A DNA stretch of 64,000 nt, taken from the NCBI GenBank assembly GCA_903918755.1, contig CAIXFN010000076.1, positions 62,001 to 126,000 on the forward strand, in the 5' to 3' direction. The position numbers and the translations under genes were made by a program. Positions 40,189 to 50,248 of the stretch are shown here, piece by piece. Numbering within the stretch: the stretch's first letter is position 1; every line of letters begins with the position of its first letter. Below the pieces are notes generated by a model. That model was not told where the DNA came from. It ran no database searches and was given only the letters and a program-made list of their open reading frames with translations. This DNA comes from an uncultured Pedosphaera sp. GTDB lineage: Bacteria > Verrucomicrobiota > Verrucomicrobiia > Limisphaerales > Pedosphaeraceae.

Positions 40189-40223
40189 AAAAAGGCGCCC
40201 GGAAATTTCCATTTCCGGGCGCC
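40189..40223 (-). terminator. intrinsic terminator of the Ig-repeat protein gene
   Basis: GGCGCCCGGAAAT (40194-40206) pairs with ATTTCCGGGCGCC (40211-40223), a 13-bp stem with a 4-nt loop. On the minus strand it is followed by TTTTTCTT (complement of 40186-40193). This is the only textbook Rho-independent terminator I found here. Confidence 0.85.
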
Positions 40224-40256
40224 CCGTGGAGCAGCGGCTTGCGCCGGGCTGCCGGA

Positions 40257-43200
40257 TTACGGAATCCGCAGGCTATAGAACAGGGCCGCCGAAGTGGCCG
40301 TGATCGGGACCGCGTTGGAGAAGGCGCCCGAGCTGTCGAAGACGCCGGTGCTGTTCGTGGACCAAGCCGCGAGCGGGTTGTTGAGGTTGGTCGTGGAGAG
40401 CCAGGTATAGCCGGCGCCGGGGGTGCCGCCGGTGCCTGCCAGGATCAGGTTGCCGTTGGCCGCATAGGGGGCGTTGATGGTCGGATGGGGCGCCGGGGTG
40501 GCGACGCCGAACAAGTCGATTTCGCCGTAGCCCGAGTAACCGTTTTCGCCCGTCGGATTGGTGAAGTTGACCCGGAGCTGGCTAACGCTGGAGGCCAGGA
40601 ACGGAGCGGACGCCGGGGTGATGGTGACGCGGACCGCGGACTGCACCGTGCCGGGCAGGGAGGGGTTGTAGTTCACACTGCCGAGGGTGACAAACGTCCC
40701 GGGGTTGGCGGCCGTGGAGTAGGAGATGGTATAATGTTGTTGATCGCGGCCACCGTCGCTCCAGCCGCCGTAGATCACAATGTTGCTGAGGCTGTAACCG
40801 TTGGCGTTGGCCGGGAGGGTGTAAGTGACAGACTGGCCACCGGCTCCGGTGCCGCAGGTTACCATGCTCGGGCTGCCGAGGCCGGGAGGATTGATGTTGC
40901 CGAACTTGCCATCCGTGAGCACGGCGACCTTGCCCGAACCCGAGTCGGCACTGAAGTTGCCGGTGCCGACCGCGCTGGGAGCCAGGCCGCTGATCAGACT
41001 GCCCGCCGAGACCTTCCAGGTGGGCGAGAAGGTATCGATGCCAGTCCCGGTCTGGGTGGCAATCGAAGTGACGAGGCTGTTGGCCGGCGCGGGGGCGGGA
41101 TTGACGGTCAAAGGCCGGGGCGTGGTGGTGGCCACTCCGAGGGCATTCGAAGCAATCAAGCTGTAACCCGGCGTGGCGCTGTCAGAGAGTTGCAGATTCG
41201 ACAGCGTCAGTGTGGGGCCATTGGCACCGGGGACATTCACCGGGCCGGTGCCCGTGTCCTTCTGCCATTGATAGGAGATCGGGGAATTGCCGGCAATGAC
41301 AGCGACGTAGGTCACGGAGCTGCCGACGACATCTGCGGCCGTAATCGGGAGGGTGTCCACGGAGACCACGGGCGGGATGGTGATGGCAGCGGAGGGAGTG
41401 CCGAATACCGCCAATTCCGCATAGCCCTGATAACCATTTTCACCGGCGGGAGTGGAGAAGTCGAACTTGATCCGGTTGACATTGGAGACGAATGCGCCAC
41501 CCGCCGAGGCAAACAGCGTCACACGGTCGGTGGTGGGCACACTGCCCGGCAGCGTGGGATTATAACTCGCACTGGTCAACTGGATGAATACGGTGGGATT
41601 GGCCGCCGTGGAATAAGAAACGGTGTAGGACTGCTTGTCGCGGCCGCCGTCGCTCCAGCCACCGTAGGTGACAATGTTGGTGAGATCGTAGCCACTGGCC
41701 GAACCGGTCAGGGTATAGGTGATGGTTTTGCCCACGCCGCCACTGCCCGCGGTGGCCATGGTGGAGTTATTGCCGCTACCCACGAAGCCAAACTGGCCGT
41801 CCGTGAGGACCGGCAGACCACCGGCGCCTTCGAGCGCAAAATTGCCGGTGCTCTGGCCGGTGGGAAGCTGGCCGGCGATGAGGCTGCCGGGGGTGATGGT
41901 CCAGGTGGGGGTGAAGGTGGAGCCACTGCCGGTCTGGTTGGCGGGGGCGGCGATGATGCCATTGCCATCCGGCGCGGGCAGCGGATTCACGACAAAGGAA
42001 CTGGCGCTGCTGGTGGCGGAACCGGAGGAGTTTACGGCCTGAAGGCTGTAGCCGGGGCTGGCGGTGTCACTCAACTGGAGGTTGGTGAGCGTAAGAGTCG
42101 TGTTGGTGGCGCCGGGGATGGGAACTGGGCCGCTGCCACGATCGACGCGCCATTGGTAGGTCAGCGGGGTGGAACTGCCGAACGCGGCGACGAAGGTGAC
42201 CGAACTGCCGACCACATCCGAGCCCGTGACCGGAATGGTGTTTTGGGAGACGACGGGAGCGGGGGCTGAGCGCACGCCGAAAACTTCGATTTCCGAATAA
42301 CCGGCGAACCCGTTTTCCACGCCCTGATCCAGCACGCTGAAATCAAATTTGAGGGCGGCGACGTTCTTGGCCATGGCCGAGCCATCCGGGGCCACGATGG
42401 TGGCGCGGGTGGCGGACTGAGCGCTGGCGGGATTGGTGGGGTTGAAATTGACGCTGACCAACTGGTTGAAATTGGTGGGGCTGGCCACGGTGGAATAAAG
42501 CACCGCGTAGCGCTGCTGATCACGACCGGCATCGCTCCAACCACCGAAAACGGTGATGTTGGTGAGGTCATAGCCGGTGGAGGAGGCTGGCAGGGTGTAA
42601 GTGATGGTGCTGCCAGCGCCGCTGCCGACCGTGCCGCAGGTGACGAGGTCAAGGCTGCCGTTGCCGGCGGGAACGAACGCACCCGCCGAGCCATCGGTCA
42701 GGACGGGAGGCGTCCCCGAGGCGCCCAGGCTGAAGCTGCCCACGCCGACACTGCTGGGGGAGAGACCGGAGATCAGGTTGGTGGCGGGAAGGCTCCAGGT
42801 CGGGGTAAAGAACGTGGCCCCGCCGAAGCCCAGTTGGGTGGCAACGTAAACATCGACGTTGTTGGTGGGGGTGGGCGTATCATTGACGTAAAAGGTGCTG
42901 CCGCTGCTGTAAGTGATGCCCAGGGCATTCGAGGCCACCAGATAATAGGTGCCCGAGTCAGTCAGTTGCAGGTTGCTCAAGGTCAAGGTGGCATTGGTGG
43001 CATTGGGAATGTTTACGGCACCAGAGCCCGTATCGGCCTGCCATTGGAAGCTCAGGGGGCGGGTGCCATCCATGAGGGCGGTGAAAGTAATCGAGCTGCC
43101 GACCATATCCGAGCCAGTCGTGGGGAGGATGTCGCGGACCAGGATTGGGGCGCCTTCCGTGGCGGTGATCAGGACCGGGGCGCTGGTGGAGGAGCCGAGG

Positions 43201-44051
43201 CTGTTAGTGACGACCACCTGGTATTGGACACCCAGACCGGGGCTAAAAGCGGAGGTGTTGACGGCGTAAGTCGCCGCGGTGGCGCCGGGGATGGCGGTAA
43301 ACGTGCTGCCGGTGCCGTTGTCCGACCACCATTGGTAGTGGAAGGGAGCCAGGCCGGCCGGGTCTTCGGACAGAGTTACCGTGGTGCCGATGAACACGTT
43401 GGTGCCCGGACTGGCCGTCACCGGAAGGGCGGAGGCGAGGTTGGGGGTCGGCGTGGCATCCAGGCGGACGTTGTCAAAAATGATCTGGGTCCCGTAATCC
43501 CCTTCGAGGAGAACGGTCAGGTGCCCGCTGACATGCTGGCCCGTGGTGAACACCAGGGTGCTATCGGCAAAGGTGCCCTGGACCAAAACGCTGGAATCCA
43601 CCGTGGTGGTGGCCAGGATTTTGCCGAAGGCGTTCACCCCGTTCACGAGCGCAATCTGGCCCACGCCACCCGGGGTGACGAGGCTGGCGCCGATGGCGAC
43701 GGTCAGGGTATAGGTGGTGTTCGATTGGAGCAGTCCCAGATCCTGCCAGCAATAGCCGGGGTGGGACAAACCGATGACAAAGCAATTGGTGCCATCCGCG
43801 GGCGCGGGGAGGGAGTTGGTGTCACCCGTAGTGCCTAAAAAGTCCGTGTCCGTGGAATTGAGGGTGTAGAAGCCACCGTTGCCGGAGGCGACCCAGTTGG
43901 TGCCGACGCCGCCAGTAGTGCCATCCGCGAGGATTTCCTTCTCAAAGGAGAAGTCGGGAATAATGACAGGGGTGGCGGTGGCCACGCGACAAAGGGCGCC
44001 CAGGAGAAGCGCGGCGGCCAGCCGGCGGAGCCCGGTATTGGTTAATTTCAT
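40257..44051 (-). CDS. 1264-residue secreted Ig/discoidin-like repeat protein
   Basis: A signal peptide (KLTNTGLRRLAAALLLGALC) is followed by an N-terminal domain ('IIPDFSFEKEILADG', 'CFVIGLSHPGYCWQDLG', 'TQIIFDNVRLDAT'), probably a beta-sandwich. An Ig-like domain and then three repeats of [Ig-like ~90 residues + ~190-residue module] come next. Each module starts 'PT.....GF..TPTW....LISGL.PS', has 'VLTDG..G', 'ITYTLPAS..GYDLTNI', 'YGGWSD.GRD.Q.Y' and ends 'ENG..GY.EI.VFG'. Ig domains read 'TLSNLQLSDSATPGYSLIASNALG'. A short C-terminal Verrucomicrobial module ends 'FYSLRIP'. Likely a surface or matrix protein; it has a strong terminator. Confidence 0.8.
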   Translation of the reverse strand: MKLTNTGLRRLAAALLLGALCRVATATPVIIPDFSFEKEILADGTTGGVGTNWVASGNGGFYTLNSTDTDFLGTTGDTNSLPAPADGTNCFVIGLSHPGYCWQDLGLLQSNTTYTLTVAIGASLVTPGGVGQIALVNGVNAFGKILATTTVDSSVLVQGTFADSTLVFTTGQHVSGHLTVLLEGDYGTQIIFDNVRLDATPTPNLASALPVTASPGTNVFIGTTVTLSEDPAGLAPFHYQWWSDNGTGSTFTAIPGATAATYAVNTSAFSPGLGVQYQVVVTNSLGSSTSAPVLITATEGAPILVRDILPTTGSDMVGSSITFTALMDGTRPLSFQWQADTGSGAVNIPNATNATLTLSNLQLTDSGTYYLVASNALGITYSSGSTFYVNDTPTPTNNVDVYVATQLGFGGATFFTPTWSLPATNLISGLSPSSVGVGSFSLGASGTPPVLTDGSAGAFVPAGNGSLDLVTCGTVGSGAGSTITYTLPASSTGYDLTNITVFGGWSDAGRDQQRYAVLYSTVASPTNFNQLVSVNFNPTNPASAQSATRATIVAPDGSAMAKNVAALKFDFSVLDQGVENGFAGYSEIEVFGVRSAPAPVVSQNTIPVTGSDVVGSSVTFVAAFGSSTPLTYQWRVDRGSGPVPIPGATNTTLTLTNLQLSDTASPGYSLQAVNSSGSATSSASSFVVNPLPAPDGNGIIAAPANQTGSGSTFTPTWTITPGSLIAGQLPTGQSTGNFALEGAGGLPVLTDGQFGFVGSGNNSTMATAGSGGVGKTITYTLTGSASGYDLTNIVTYGGWSDGGRDKQSYTVSYSTAANPTVFIQLTSASYNPTLPGSVPTTDRVTLFASAGGAFVSNVNRIKFDFSTPAGENGYQGYAELAVFGTPSAAITIPPVVSVDTLPITAADVVGSSVTYVAVIAGNSPISYQWQKDTGTGPVNVPGANGPTLTLSNLQLSDSATPGYSLIASNALGVATTTPRPLTVNPAPAPANSLVTSIATQTGTGIDTFSPTWKVSAGSLISGLAPSAVGTGNFSADSGSGKVAVLTDGKFGNINPPGLGSPSMVTCGTGAGGQSVTYTLPANANGYSLSNIVIYGGWSDGGRDQQHYTISYSTAANPGTFVTLGSVNYNPSLPGTVQSAVRVTITPASAPFLASSVSQLRVNFTNPTGENGYSGYGEIDLFGVATPAPHPTINAPYAANGNLILAGTGGTPGAGYTWLSTTNLNNPLAAWSTNSTGVFDSSGAFSNAVPITATSAALFYSLRIP

Positions 44052-44276
44052 ATATTAGGTGTTGCAATTGGTGCAGCGCGGCACGCGATCGAAAAGCAGT
44101 CGATGACGCGCTCCGAACGGGCAGCCAGTTTGTGATTCGTGGTCCATCCTAAGCCAACCCGGGCAAGAGTCGATACCCGAAATTGGTGAACCGCCCATCA
44201 CCGAAACAGGGGAGGGTGGGCGCGGGCGGCGTGGTGCGGGGCGGACGGGCGGGGGCGGTTCATTTCGTTTGCGCGG

Positions 44277-44296
44277 GAGGCGCGCCGGCGCGCCTC
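44277..44296. repeat. perfect 20-bp GC-rich palindrome
   Basis: GAGGCGCGCC followed directly by its reverse complement GGCGCGCCTC, with no loop. It is followed by GAAAAA on the plus strand. It could be a protein-binding site or part of a hairpin; it lies ~230 bp upstream of the Ig-repeat gene. Confidence 0.5.
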
Positions 44297-44428
44297 GAAA
44301 AATCTCAGCCCGAATAGTAGACGACCGGGTTGTCGCTCCGGTTGGGACCCACTCTCAGTGCTTGAGGATGTGTTGGGGGCATGGTTCCGGCGGCGTCGCG
44401 GGTGACGCTTTGCCCCCGGCTGAGGAAG

Positions 44429-44447
44429 GGCGGGCTTGCCGCCCGCC
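44429..44447 (-). terminator. hairpin downstream of pyk
   Basis: GGCGGGC (44429-44435) pairs with GCCCGCC (44441-44447) around 5 nt, ~50 bp beyond the pyk stop. In the minus direction it is followed by CTTCCTC, a poor T-tract. Confidence 0.4.
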
Positions 44448-44496
44448 GGGAAGGAAGATTTGGGGGCGCGCGGCCCGGCTAGCGCCCTCGTTTTCC

Positions 44497-45903
44497 CTAT
44501 TTTACCTCGCGGACCTGGACGGCATCGACCACCTGGTCACCCCCGGTGATGGAACTGACGATGACGACGTGGCTGCCTTTGCGGATCAGCCGGCGATGGA
44601 GGAGCAATTGGAGGGCGGAGGCGATGTTCTTGTCCAAATCCAGCGGATCGAAGGGCATGACGAGCGGGGTGACGCCCCAATTCAGGGTGAGTTCCTCGGC
44701 CACGTCCTGACTTTCGCCAATGGCATAGATCATGGAGTACTTGGGCCGCAGCCAGGAGATGGAGCGGGTCATGCTGCCCCGCCGGATGAGCAAGACGATG
44801 GCGGTGGCGCGGAGTTGGTTGGCGATGACCACGGCCCCTTGGGCAATTTTTTCCCGGGGGTCGAACATTTCGGCATGTTCCGAGTAATGCGCCCCGCCGC
44901 TGGCCTCAATGCGGCAGGCAATCCGGTCAAACACCTCGATGCATTTTAAAGGGTATTTACCCACGGTGGTTTCACCGCTCAGCATGATGGCATCGGCCTG
45001 CTCATACACCGCGTTCGCCACATCGGTGACTTCGGCGCGGGTGGGCATGGGCATCTGGATCATGCTCTCGAGCATGTGGGTGGCGACGATGACCGGGCGG
45101 CCAATGCGCAGACAGGCCTTGACGATCTTGCGCTGGATGATGGGCAATTCCTCATAGGGCACCTCGATGCCGAGATCGCCGCGGGCCACCATGATACCGT
45201 CCGCCTGGCGGATGATGGACTCGAGGTTGCGAACCGCTTCCTGGTCTTCAATCTTGGCGATTAGGAGCGGGGGGCGCGGGGAGTCCTGCACGAGTTTGCG
45301 CAATTCGCGGATATCCTTGGCCGCCCGCACGAAGGAGAGGGCGATGTAATCGACGCCCAGTTCGAGGCCAAGTTGGACATCCGCAATATCCTTCTCGGTG
45401 AGGGGGGGGAGGCTGACTTTGACGCCGGGGAGGTTGATATGGCGGCGGCTGCCGAGGCTGCCCTCGGTGAGGACTTCGCATTCCACCTTGTTGCCGGCCT
45501 TGGCCAGGACCTTCATCTGGATGGCGCCGTTATCCACCAGCACCACGTCGCCCACGCTGATATCGTTGATGAAGTCGGCGTAATTGACGTCCACGGAGTT
45601 GATTTCCTCGCTCCGGGCGCCCCGGACGGTGAAAGTGAATTTCTGGCCCGGGAGCAATTTGAGCGCCGCCGGCAGATCGCCGGTGCGGATGGCGGGGCCC
45701 TGGGTATCCATCAAAATACCGATGAGGCGCTCCCGGGCGACCGCGGCGGCCCGGATGTCCGCCACCACCCGCCGCACCCAGTCATGCGGGGCGTGGGACA
45801 TGTTGAGGCGAACAATGTTCAGGCCGGCGTCAATGAGCCGCCCGATCATTTCGGGCGAATCCGTGGCCGGACCCAGCGTGGCGATGATTTTGGTTTTTCT
45901 CAT
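44497..45903 (-). CDS. pyk: pyruvate kinase
   Basis: A 468-residue glycolytic enzyme making pyruvate and ATP from phosphoenolpyruvate and ADP. The N-terminus 'RKTKIIATLGPATDSPEMI', 'AGLNIVRLNMSHAPHDWV', 'MDTQGPAIRTG', 'IAKIEDQEAV', 'GIMVARGDLGIEVPYEEL', and 'VIVATHMLESMI' are the family's substrate, metal and ADP-site segments. 'AVYEQADAIMLSGETTVGKYP' (in pieces) continues the barrel. The canonical 'RLNFSHG' is 'RLNMSHA' and 'ATQMLESM' is 'ATHMLESM' here, both conservative. Length is typical. It lies 87 bp downstream of the hybrid histidine kinase gene on the same strand. Confidence 0.96.
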   Translation of the reverse strand: MRKTKIIATLGPATDSPEMIGRLIDAGLNIVRLNMSHAPHDWVRRVVADIRAAAVARERLIGILMDTQGPAIRTGDLPAALKLLPGQKFTFTVRGARSEEINSVDVNYADFINDISVGDVVLVDNGAIQMKVLAKAGNKVECEVLTEGSLGSRRHINLPGVKVSLPPLTEKDIADVQLGLELGVDYIALSFVRAAKDIRELRKLVQDSPRPPLLIAKIEDQEAVRNLESIIRQADGIMVARGDLGIEVPYEELPIIQRKIVKACLRIGRPVIVATHMLESMIQMPMPTRAEVTDVANAVYEQADAIMLSGETTVGKYPLKCIEVFDRIACRIEASGGAHYSEHAEMFDPREKIAQGAVVIANQLRATAIVLLIRRGSMTRSISWLRPKYSMIYAIGESQDVAEELTLNWGVTPLVMPFDPLDLDKNIASALQLLLHRRLIRKGSHVVIVSSITGGDQVVDAVQVREVK

Positions 45904-45990
45904 GGGGAGTGGCGGGGGCGGGAGCCGCCGAGAGACGGTAAATAAAACGGCTGCGCCAAGTAAAGCCGGGAATCGCGGCGCCGGGCCTTT

Positions 45991-48900
45991 TCAGATGGTT
46001 GACGGAGTGTTTCCGGTCGTGCCCATCGCCGGTGCCGGCAGGGAAGCCATGGCCAGCCGGAGAGCGTTCGCCAAGCTGGTGGAATCGAAGGGCTTTTCCA
46101 AAATCTGCCGGATCCCGAGCCGGGCAAGTTCAGCGGGATCGATGGGGTTTTGATAGCCGGTGGCGAGCAGGATGGGCAGGGCCGGGCGGAGGTCGCGGAT
46201 GCGGCGGGCGAGTTCGGTGCCGGTCATTTGGGGCATCGTGAAATCGGTCAGGACGATATCAAAGGAATCCGGGGTTTCGCGGAAGGCGTTCCAGGCGCGC
46301 AGGGGACTGTTGAAAGCGGTGACGGAGAACCCGAGGCGGGCGAGCAGTTTGGCCGTGACCAGGGTGATGGCGGGTTCGTCATCCACGAGCAGCAGACGCT
46401 GGTGGCCCGTCACTGGGGGCAGGGGGACCCGGTCCGGGAGCGGCGCAGTCGGGCAGGGAGGGGACGCGGGCAAATGGATCGTGAACCGGGTGCCGATTCC
46501 CGGTTGACTGGCCACGGTAATCTGGCCCTCATGACTGCGCACGATGCCGTGCACCACCGCCAGGCCGAGGCCGGTGCCTTCCCCCGCGGGTTTGGTGGTG
46601 AAGAAGGGCTCGAAGATGCGTTCGACCGTGGCCGGGTCCATCCCCTGGCCGGTGTCGGCCACGATGATGCGGGCGTAGCGACCCGAAGGAAGTCCGGCGG
46701 GAACCCCGGCGGCGGGTGCTTCAACGGAGACGAAGCACAAATTAATTTCGAGGCGGCCGGCCTGGCCGCGCATGGCATAGGCGGCATTGGCGCAAAGATT
46801 GATCAGGACCTGGTGGATTTCCGTTTCATTGGCCAGGACAACCTCATTGGTCGTTTGGAATTCGGTGTGGATTTCAATGGTCGCGGGCAGGGTGGGGCGG
46901 ACCAATTGGAGGACCTCGAGCATGACCGCTTCCAGGCGGAGGGGGCGGCGCTCCGAGGGGGCGCCGCGGCTGAAGGAAAGGATCAGGCGCACCAAATCCC
47001 GGGCGCGGGTGCTGGCTTTTAAGATCGCGGCGACGTTCTCCGCCATTCCCGGATGCCGGGAGGCGAGCGGGCCGAGCAACTCGGCGTTGCCCATGATGGC
47101 GGCCAGGACGTTGTTGAAGTCATGGGCGACGCCCCCCGCGAGGCGGCCGATTGCCTCCATTTTCTGGGATTGGCGAAGTTGCAATTCCAGTTGGGAACGG
47201 AGTTGTTCATCCTGTTTGCGCAGGGTAAGGTCCGCCGCAACAAACAAGTAGCCCGTGGTCTTGCCTTCGCCGTTGGTGAGGCAACTGGTGGTCACCAGCA
47301 CGGGGACCTGGTGGCCATCACGGCAACGGTAGGACCACTCCTGCTCGTCGGTTCGGCCCACGCCGGTGCGGGCGGTGAGGAGGGCAAAGCAACTGGCGGG
47401 CGGCGTGGGTAAATCGGGAGGCAGCGATTGGGCCCGGCGCTCCAGTTCAACCGGGTCATGCAGTTTTTCGACCAAGGGCTGGCCCAGCAATTCGCCGGCG
47501 GGGTAGCCCAACATTTTTTCGGCGGCGCGGTTCATGCTCAGGATGCAGCCTTGCGAGGAAGTGGAAAGGATGGAAAAACTGGCGGCATCCAAAATTTCCT
47601 TTTGAAACGCACCCAAGCTGCGCAGGGCGTCGTCCGTGTGTTTGCGTTCGATGGCAATCCGGGCGAGGGAACTGGCCAACTCCACCACTTCAAGGTCCTC
47701 TTCGCCGGGGGTTCGGGGCTCCCGCGAATAAACCGCAAAGGTGCCAAGCGGCTCATTGGTATGCGCCAACAACGGGGTGGACCAACAGGCACCCAATTGG
47801 AATTTTGCGGCGATTTCGCGAAAATCCGCCCAGAGGGGATCCCGGGCGATATCGGTGACGATGACCGGCTGCCGCCGGGCCACCGCCGTGCCACAGGAGC
47901 CGACGCCTTCGCCGCTGCGCAGGCCATCGATCAGACCGTTGTATTCCTCCGGCAGACTAGGGGCGGCCCCGTGGCGGAGAGTTTTTCCATCCGGGTCCAG
48001 GAGCAGCACGGAGCAGAGCATTCCGGGGGACTGGGATTCGATGAACCGCGTCAGGCGGGTGAGGATCTCCGGGAGCGGCGAGCCGGTGGCCAGGAGCTCG
48101 AGCACTTCCCGTTGCCCCCGCTGCAAGGCCTCGGCCCGGTGTCGTTGCGAGACGTCGCGGGCGATGCTCTCGACCTGGTCGGGCTTGCTGCCGCGGCGCA
48201 TCAAATGGCTGCTGATTTCCACCCAAAACCGGTTGCCGGAGGCACTGATGAGTTCCAGTTCCTGGGGCCGGGTCGAGCGGCCGGAACAAACCTGCTGCCA
48301 CCATTCGCGGTAGTCGGGGATTTGCTCCGGGGGGATCAGGTCGGCCAGGGAGCGGATGCGCAATTGCGGGAGCTTGAAGCCGGTGAGCTTTTCCCCTGCC
48401 AGATTCATGGAGACGAACCGGCCGTCGATTTCCTGGGTGAAAACCAGATCGCTGGCGTTGTCGAAAATGACTTGGTATTGCCGTTTAAGATTCAATTCCC
48501 GCCAGAATCCCCGGGTTCCCCAGGCCAGCGACAAGACGATGACGCCCCCCAATAGGGGAAGCAAATGGCGCGGGGAAAACCAGTTGGCGGCGCGCGTCAC
48601 CTGGATGTCGCCGGGTCCGGACAAGCCAAGGATTATGGATTTGGGATCCTGGTCTTCGTCGATCTCGAGATCGCAGACACCGGTCAAGCGGAGCTGGCAA
48701 CCTGGCTCCAGACTTTTCAACAAAGCGCGCGGGGGTTCGCCGGAAAGCTGGGCGCGGAAGAGATTCGAGGTGCCGCCGGCAAGCGACTGCAGCAAGAGTT
48801 CGATCGAATCACCCCGGTTGATGCATTCAACCAATTCTCCTTCCACCCGGACCAGGCGCGCATCCCAGTCCCAAGAAGGCGTGTTCGTAAAATTAACGAG

Positions 48901-49866
48901 GTCGGGGGCGGGTCGGGGGCCCGAACCGAGTTTGCGGATACGGGAGTGGCGCAACTTCGGACTGGCCCGGCCAATGGCCGGAAAGCCCAGCACTTCCACG
49001 CGGTCACCCGGTTGGAGGTGTTCCGGTGGGTCGGCGAGTTCGATATGGGCGGCACCGGTGGCATCTTGAATCACGAGCAAATTGGTAGCCTCGTTCAAGG
49101 TCACCACGCCGGCCACCTTGATTTGGTGACCGAAGTGGCGAGTGCCGCTGTAGTTGAGGGCGTAGGCGAGTGGTTGGGTGGCGGCGGCGAAGGGTTCGGG
49201 CGAGGCTGGTTCCAGCACCCGGATGCCGGCCAGGTTCTGGATGAAAATGCGATAGCCCACCAATTGTTGGCGGGCGTTAAAACGGGTGCCGCAAACACCC
49301 TGCAGCCGGACGCGGGCGTCGATGAGATGGGTTGGCAGCGGGCCGGCAAAATCGGGGATAAAGGCCAGTAGTTGTTCGGAGACGGAGAATTGCAGGCGCA
49401 GGTGGCCATTCGCCAAGGCCAGGCTGCTGATCACGGCGTCCATTTGGATCCATTGCGAATCCTGCCGACCGCCGCGCAAGTCGTCCATGGTAACCAGCCT
49501 GGGGGGCGGGGGCGGTTGCCCGGGCAAAAGGCTGACTTGCCGGACGACGACAATGGGGGCGAAGCCGCTGCCGATGGCGTGGCCGGTCACGGCAACTGTG
49601 TCGCCAAACTGAGGGCGGACCGGCAGCGGCGTCAGGTCGATAAACACGCCGCCAGTTTCGTCGGCCAGGAACGCAGTATCCCAGGCAGGATCGGCGTAGG
49701 TGATGTAGCCTTGGAGGCGCGCCGCATTGCTCCAAGTTTGCGGGCCAGGCACAAAAGTGAGCACTTGCTGCGCATTCGTCAGCCCGGCCGAGAACGCGAC
49801 CGGTGCGGGGGATATGACCGCGCAGCCGAGGGCAAGCAAGAGAATCCAATGGAGCCTTTTTTCCAT
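45991..49866 (-). CDS. 1291-residue hybrid histidine kinase (PAS-GAF-PAS-HisKA-HATPase-REC)
   Basis: A signal peptide ([18 protein letters not shown]) leads into ~400 periplasmic residues with three OB-fold-like repeats ('[20 protein letters not shown]', '[20 protein letters not shown]', '[15 protein letters not shown]'). One membrane helix at ~430-450 ('[16 protein letters not shown]') follows. Then come PAS ('[20 protein letters not shown]'), GAF ('[18 protein letters not shown]'; '[20 protein letters not shown]'), PAS ('[20 protein letters not shown]'), HisKA with H915 in '[17 protein letters not shown]', an HATPase ('[12 protein letters not shown]', '[13 protein letters not shown]') and a receiver with Asp1208 in '[15 protein letters not shown]'. 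No output domain is present, so a phosphorelay partner is likely elsewhere. Confidence 0.9.
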   Translation of the reverse strand: MEKRLHWILLLALGCAVISPAPVAFSAGLTNAQQVLTFVPGPQTWSNAARLQGYITYADPAWDTAFLADETGGVFIDLTPLPVRPQFGDTVAVTGHAIGSGFAPIVVVRQVSLLPGQPPPPPRLVTMDDLRGGRQDSQWIQMDAVISSLALANGHLRLQFSVSEQLLAFIPDFAGPLPTHLIDARVRLQGVCGTRFNARQQLVGYRIFIQNLAGIRVLEPASPEPFAAATQPLAYALNYSGTRHFGHQIKVAGVVTLNEATNLLVIQDATGAAHIELADPPEHLQPGDRVEVLGFPAIGRASPKLRHSRIRKLGSGPRPAPDLVNFTNTPSWDWDARLVRVEGELVECINRGDSIELLLQSLAGGTSNLFRAQLSGEPPRALLKSLEPGCQLRLTGVCDLEIDEDQDPKSIILGLSGPGDIQVTRAANWFSPRHLLPLLGGVIVLSLAWGTRGFWRELNLKRQYQVIFDNASDLVFTQEIDGRFVSMNLAGEKLTGFKLPQLRIRSLADLIPPEQIPDYREWWQQVCSGRSTRPQELELISASGNRFWVEISSHLMRRGSKPDQVESIARDVSQRHRAEALQRGQREVLELLATGSPLPEILTRLTRFIESQSPGMLCSVLLLDPDGKTLRHGAAPSLPEEYNGLIDGLRSGEGVGSCGTAVARRQPVIVTDIARDPLWADFREIAAKFQLGACWSTPLLAHTNEPLGTFAVYSREPRTPGEEDLEVVELASSLARIAIERKHTDDALRSLGAFQKEILDAASFSILSTSSQGCILSMNRAAEKMLGYPAGELLGQPLVEKLHDPVELERRAQSLPPDLPTPPASCFALLTARTGVGRTDEQEWSYRCRDGHQVPVLVTTSCLTNGEGKTTGYLFVAADLTLRKQDEQLRSQLELQLRQSQKMEAIGRLAGGVAHDFNNVLAAIMGNAELLGPLASRHPGMAENVAAILKASTRARDLVRLILSFSRGAPSERRPLRLEAVMLEVLQLVRPTLPATIEIHTEFQTTNEVVLANETEIHQVLINLCANAAYAMRGQAGRLEINLCFVSVEAPAAGVPAGLPSGRYARIIVADTGQGMDPATVERIFEPFFTTKPAGEGTGLGLAVVHGIVRSHEGQITVASQPGIGTRFTIHLPASPPCPTAPLPDRVPLPPVTGHQRLLLVDDEPAITLVTAKLLARLGFSVTAFNSPLRAWNAFRETPDSFDIVLTDFTMPQMTGTELARRIRDLRPALPILLATGYQNPIDPAELARLGIRQILEKPFDSTSLANALRLAMASLPAPAMGTTGNTPSTI

Positions 49867-50248
49867 GGTTATAGTTGGCCAAGTCCGCCCCCCTGAGATG
49901 AAACGCCCTTGGTTAATGGTTCAAACGATCAGAAATAGGGAGCGAGTCAAAATTGCACTATTTTCGCGGAGGGTCATTCACAAACATGATTGGGCTTTGT
50001 CCAGACCGTGGCAAGCGCAAATCGAGGAGATCCCGCTGGAAGCAAGGAAAGCCCCATCGGCTTCTACCGTGAGCGCGCGAATGGGCGGCGCGGGAGAAAA
50101 GTCCAGGTTGGCGTAGCCGGACGCACCAGTTCAGATGGGCGCCCGCGACTGCCCACCTATGGCCGACGCTTCCAGGATTTTCGCTAGCCTGACTGTGCCC
50201 GGGCAACTTAGTGATCCTACCATCGTCCGCTGCCGCATGGGCGGGGCG
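49867..50248. other. 382-bp intergenic region with no recognised feature
   Basis: It lies between the amidase stop and the hybrid kinase start, both on the minus strand. I saw no hairpin, repeat or clear promoter. It should contain the kinase promoter. Confidence 0.3.

Larger units (their letters stand above)
44052..44496. other. 445-bp gap between the Ig-repeat gene and pyk
   Basis: Both flanking genes are on the minus strand. The gap holds the promoter side of the Ig-repeat gene, a 20-bp palindrome (44277-44296) and a hairpin (44429-44447) near the pyk stop. No gene was recognised; open frames are short and unlike any family I know. Confidence 0.4.

Noticed and set aside
39972-42269. 765-residue plus-strand open frame
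   Set aside because: It crosses the histidine kinase start and runs antisense to the Ig-repeat gene; Gly/Arg/Val-rich, without motifs.
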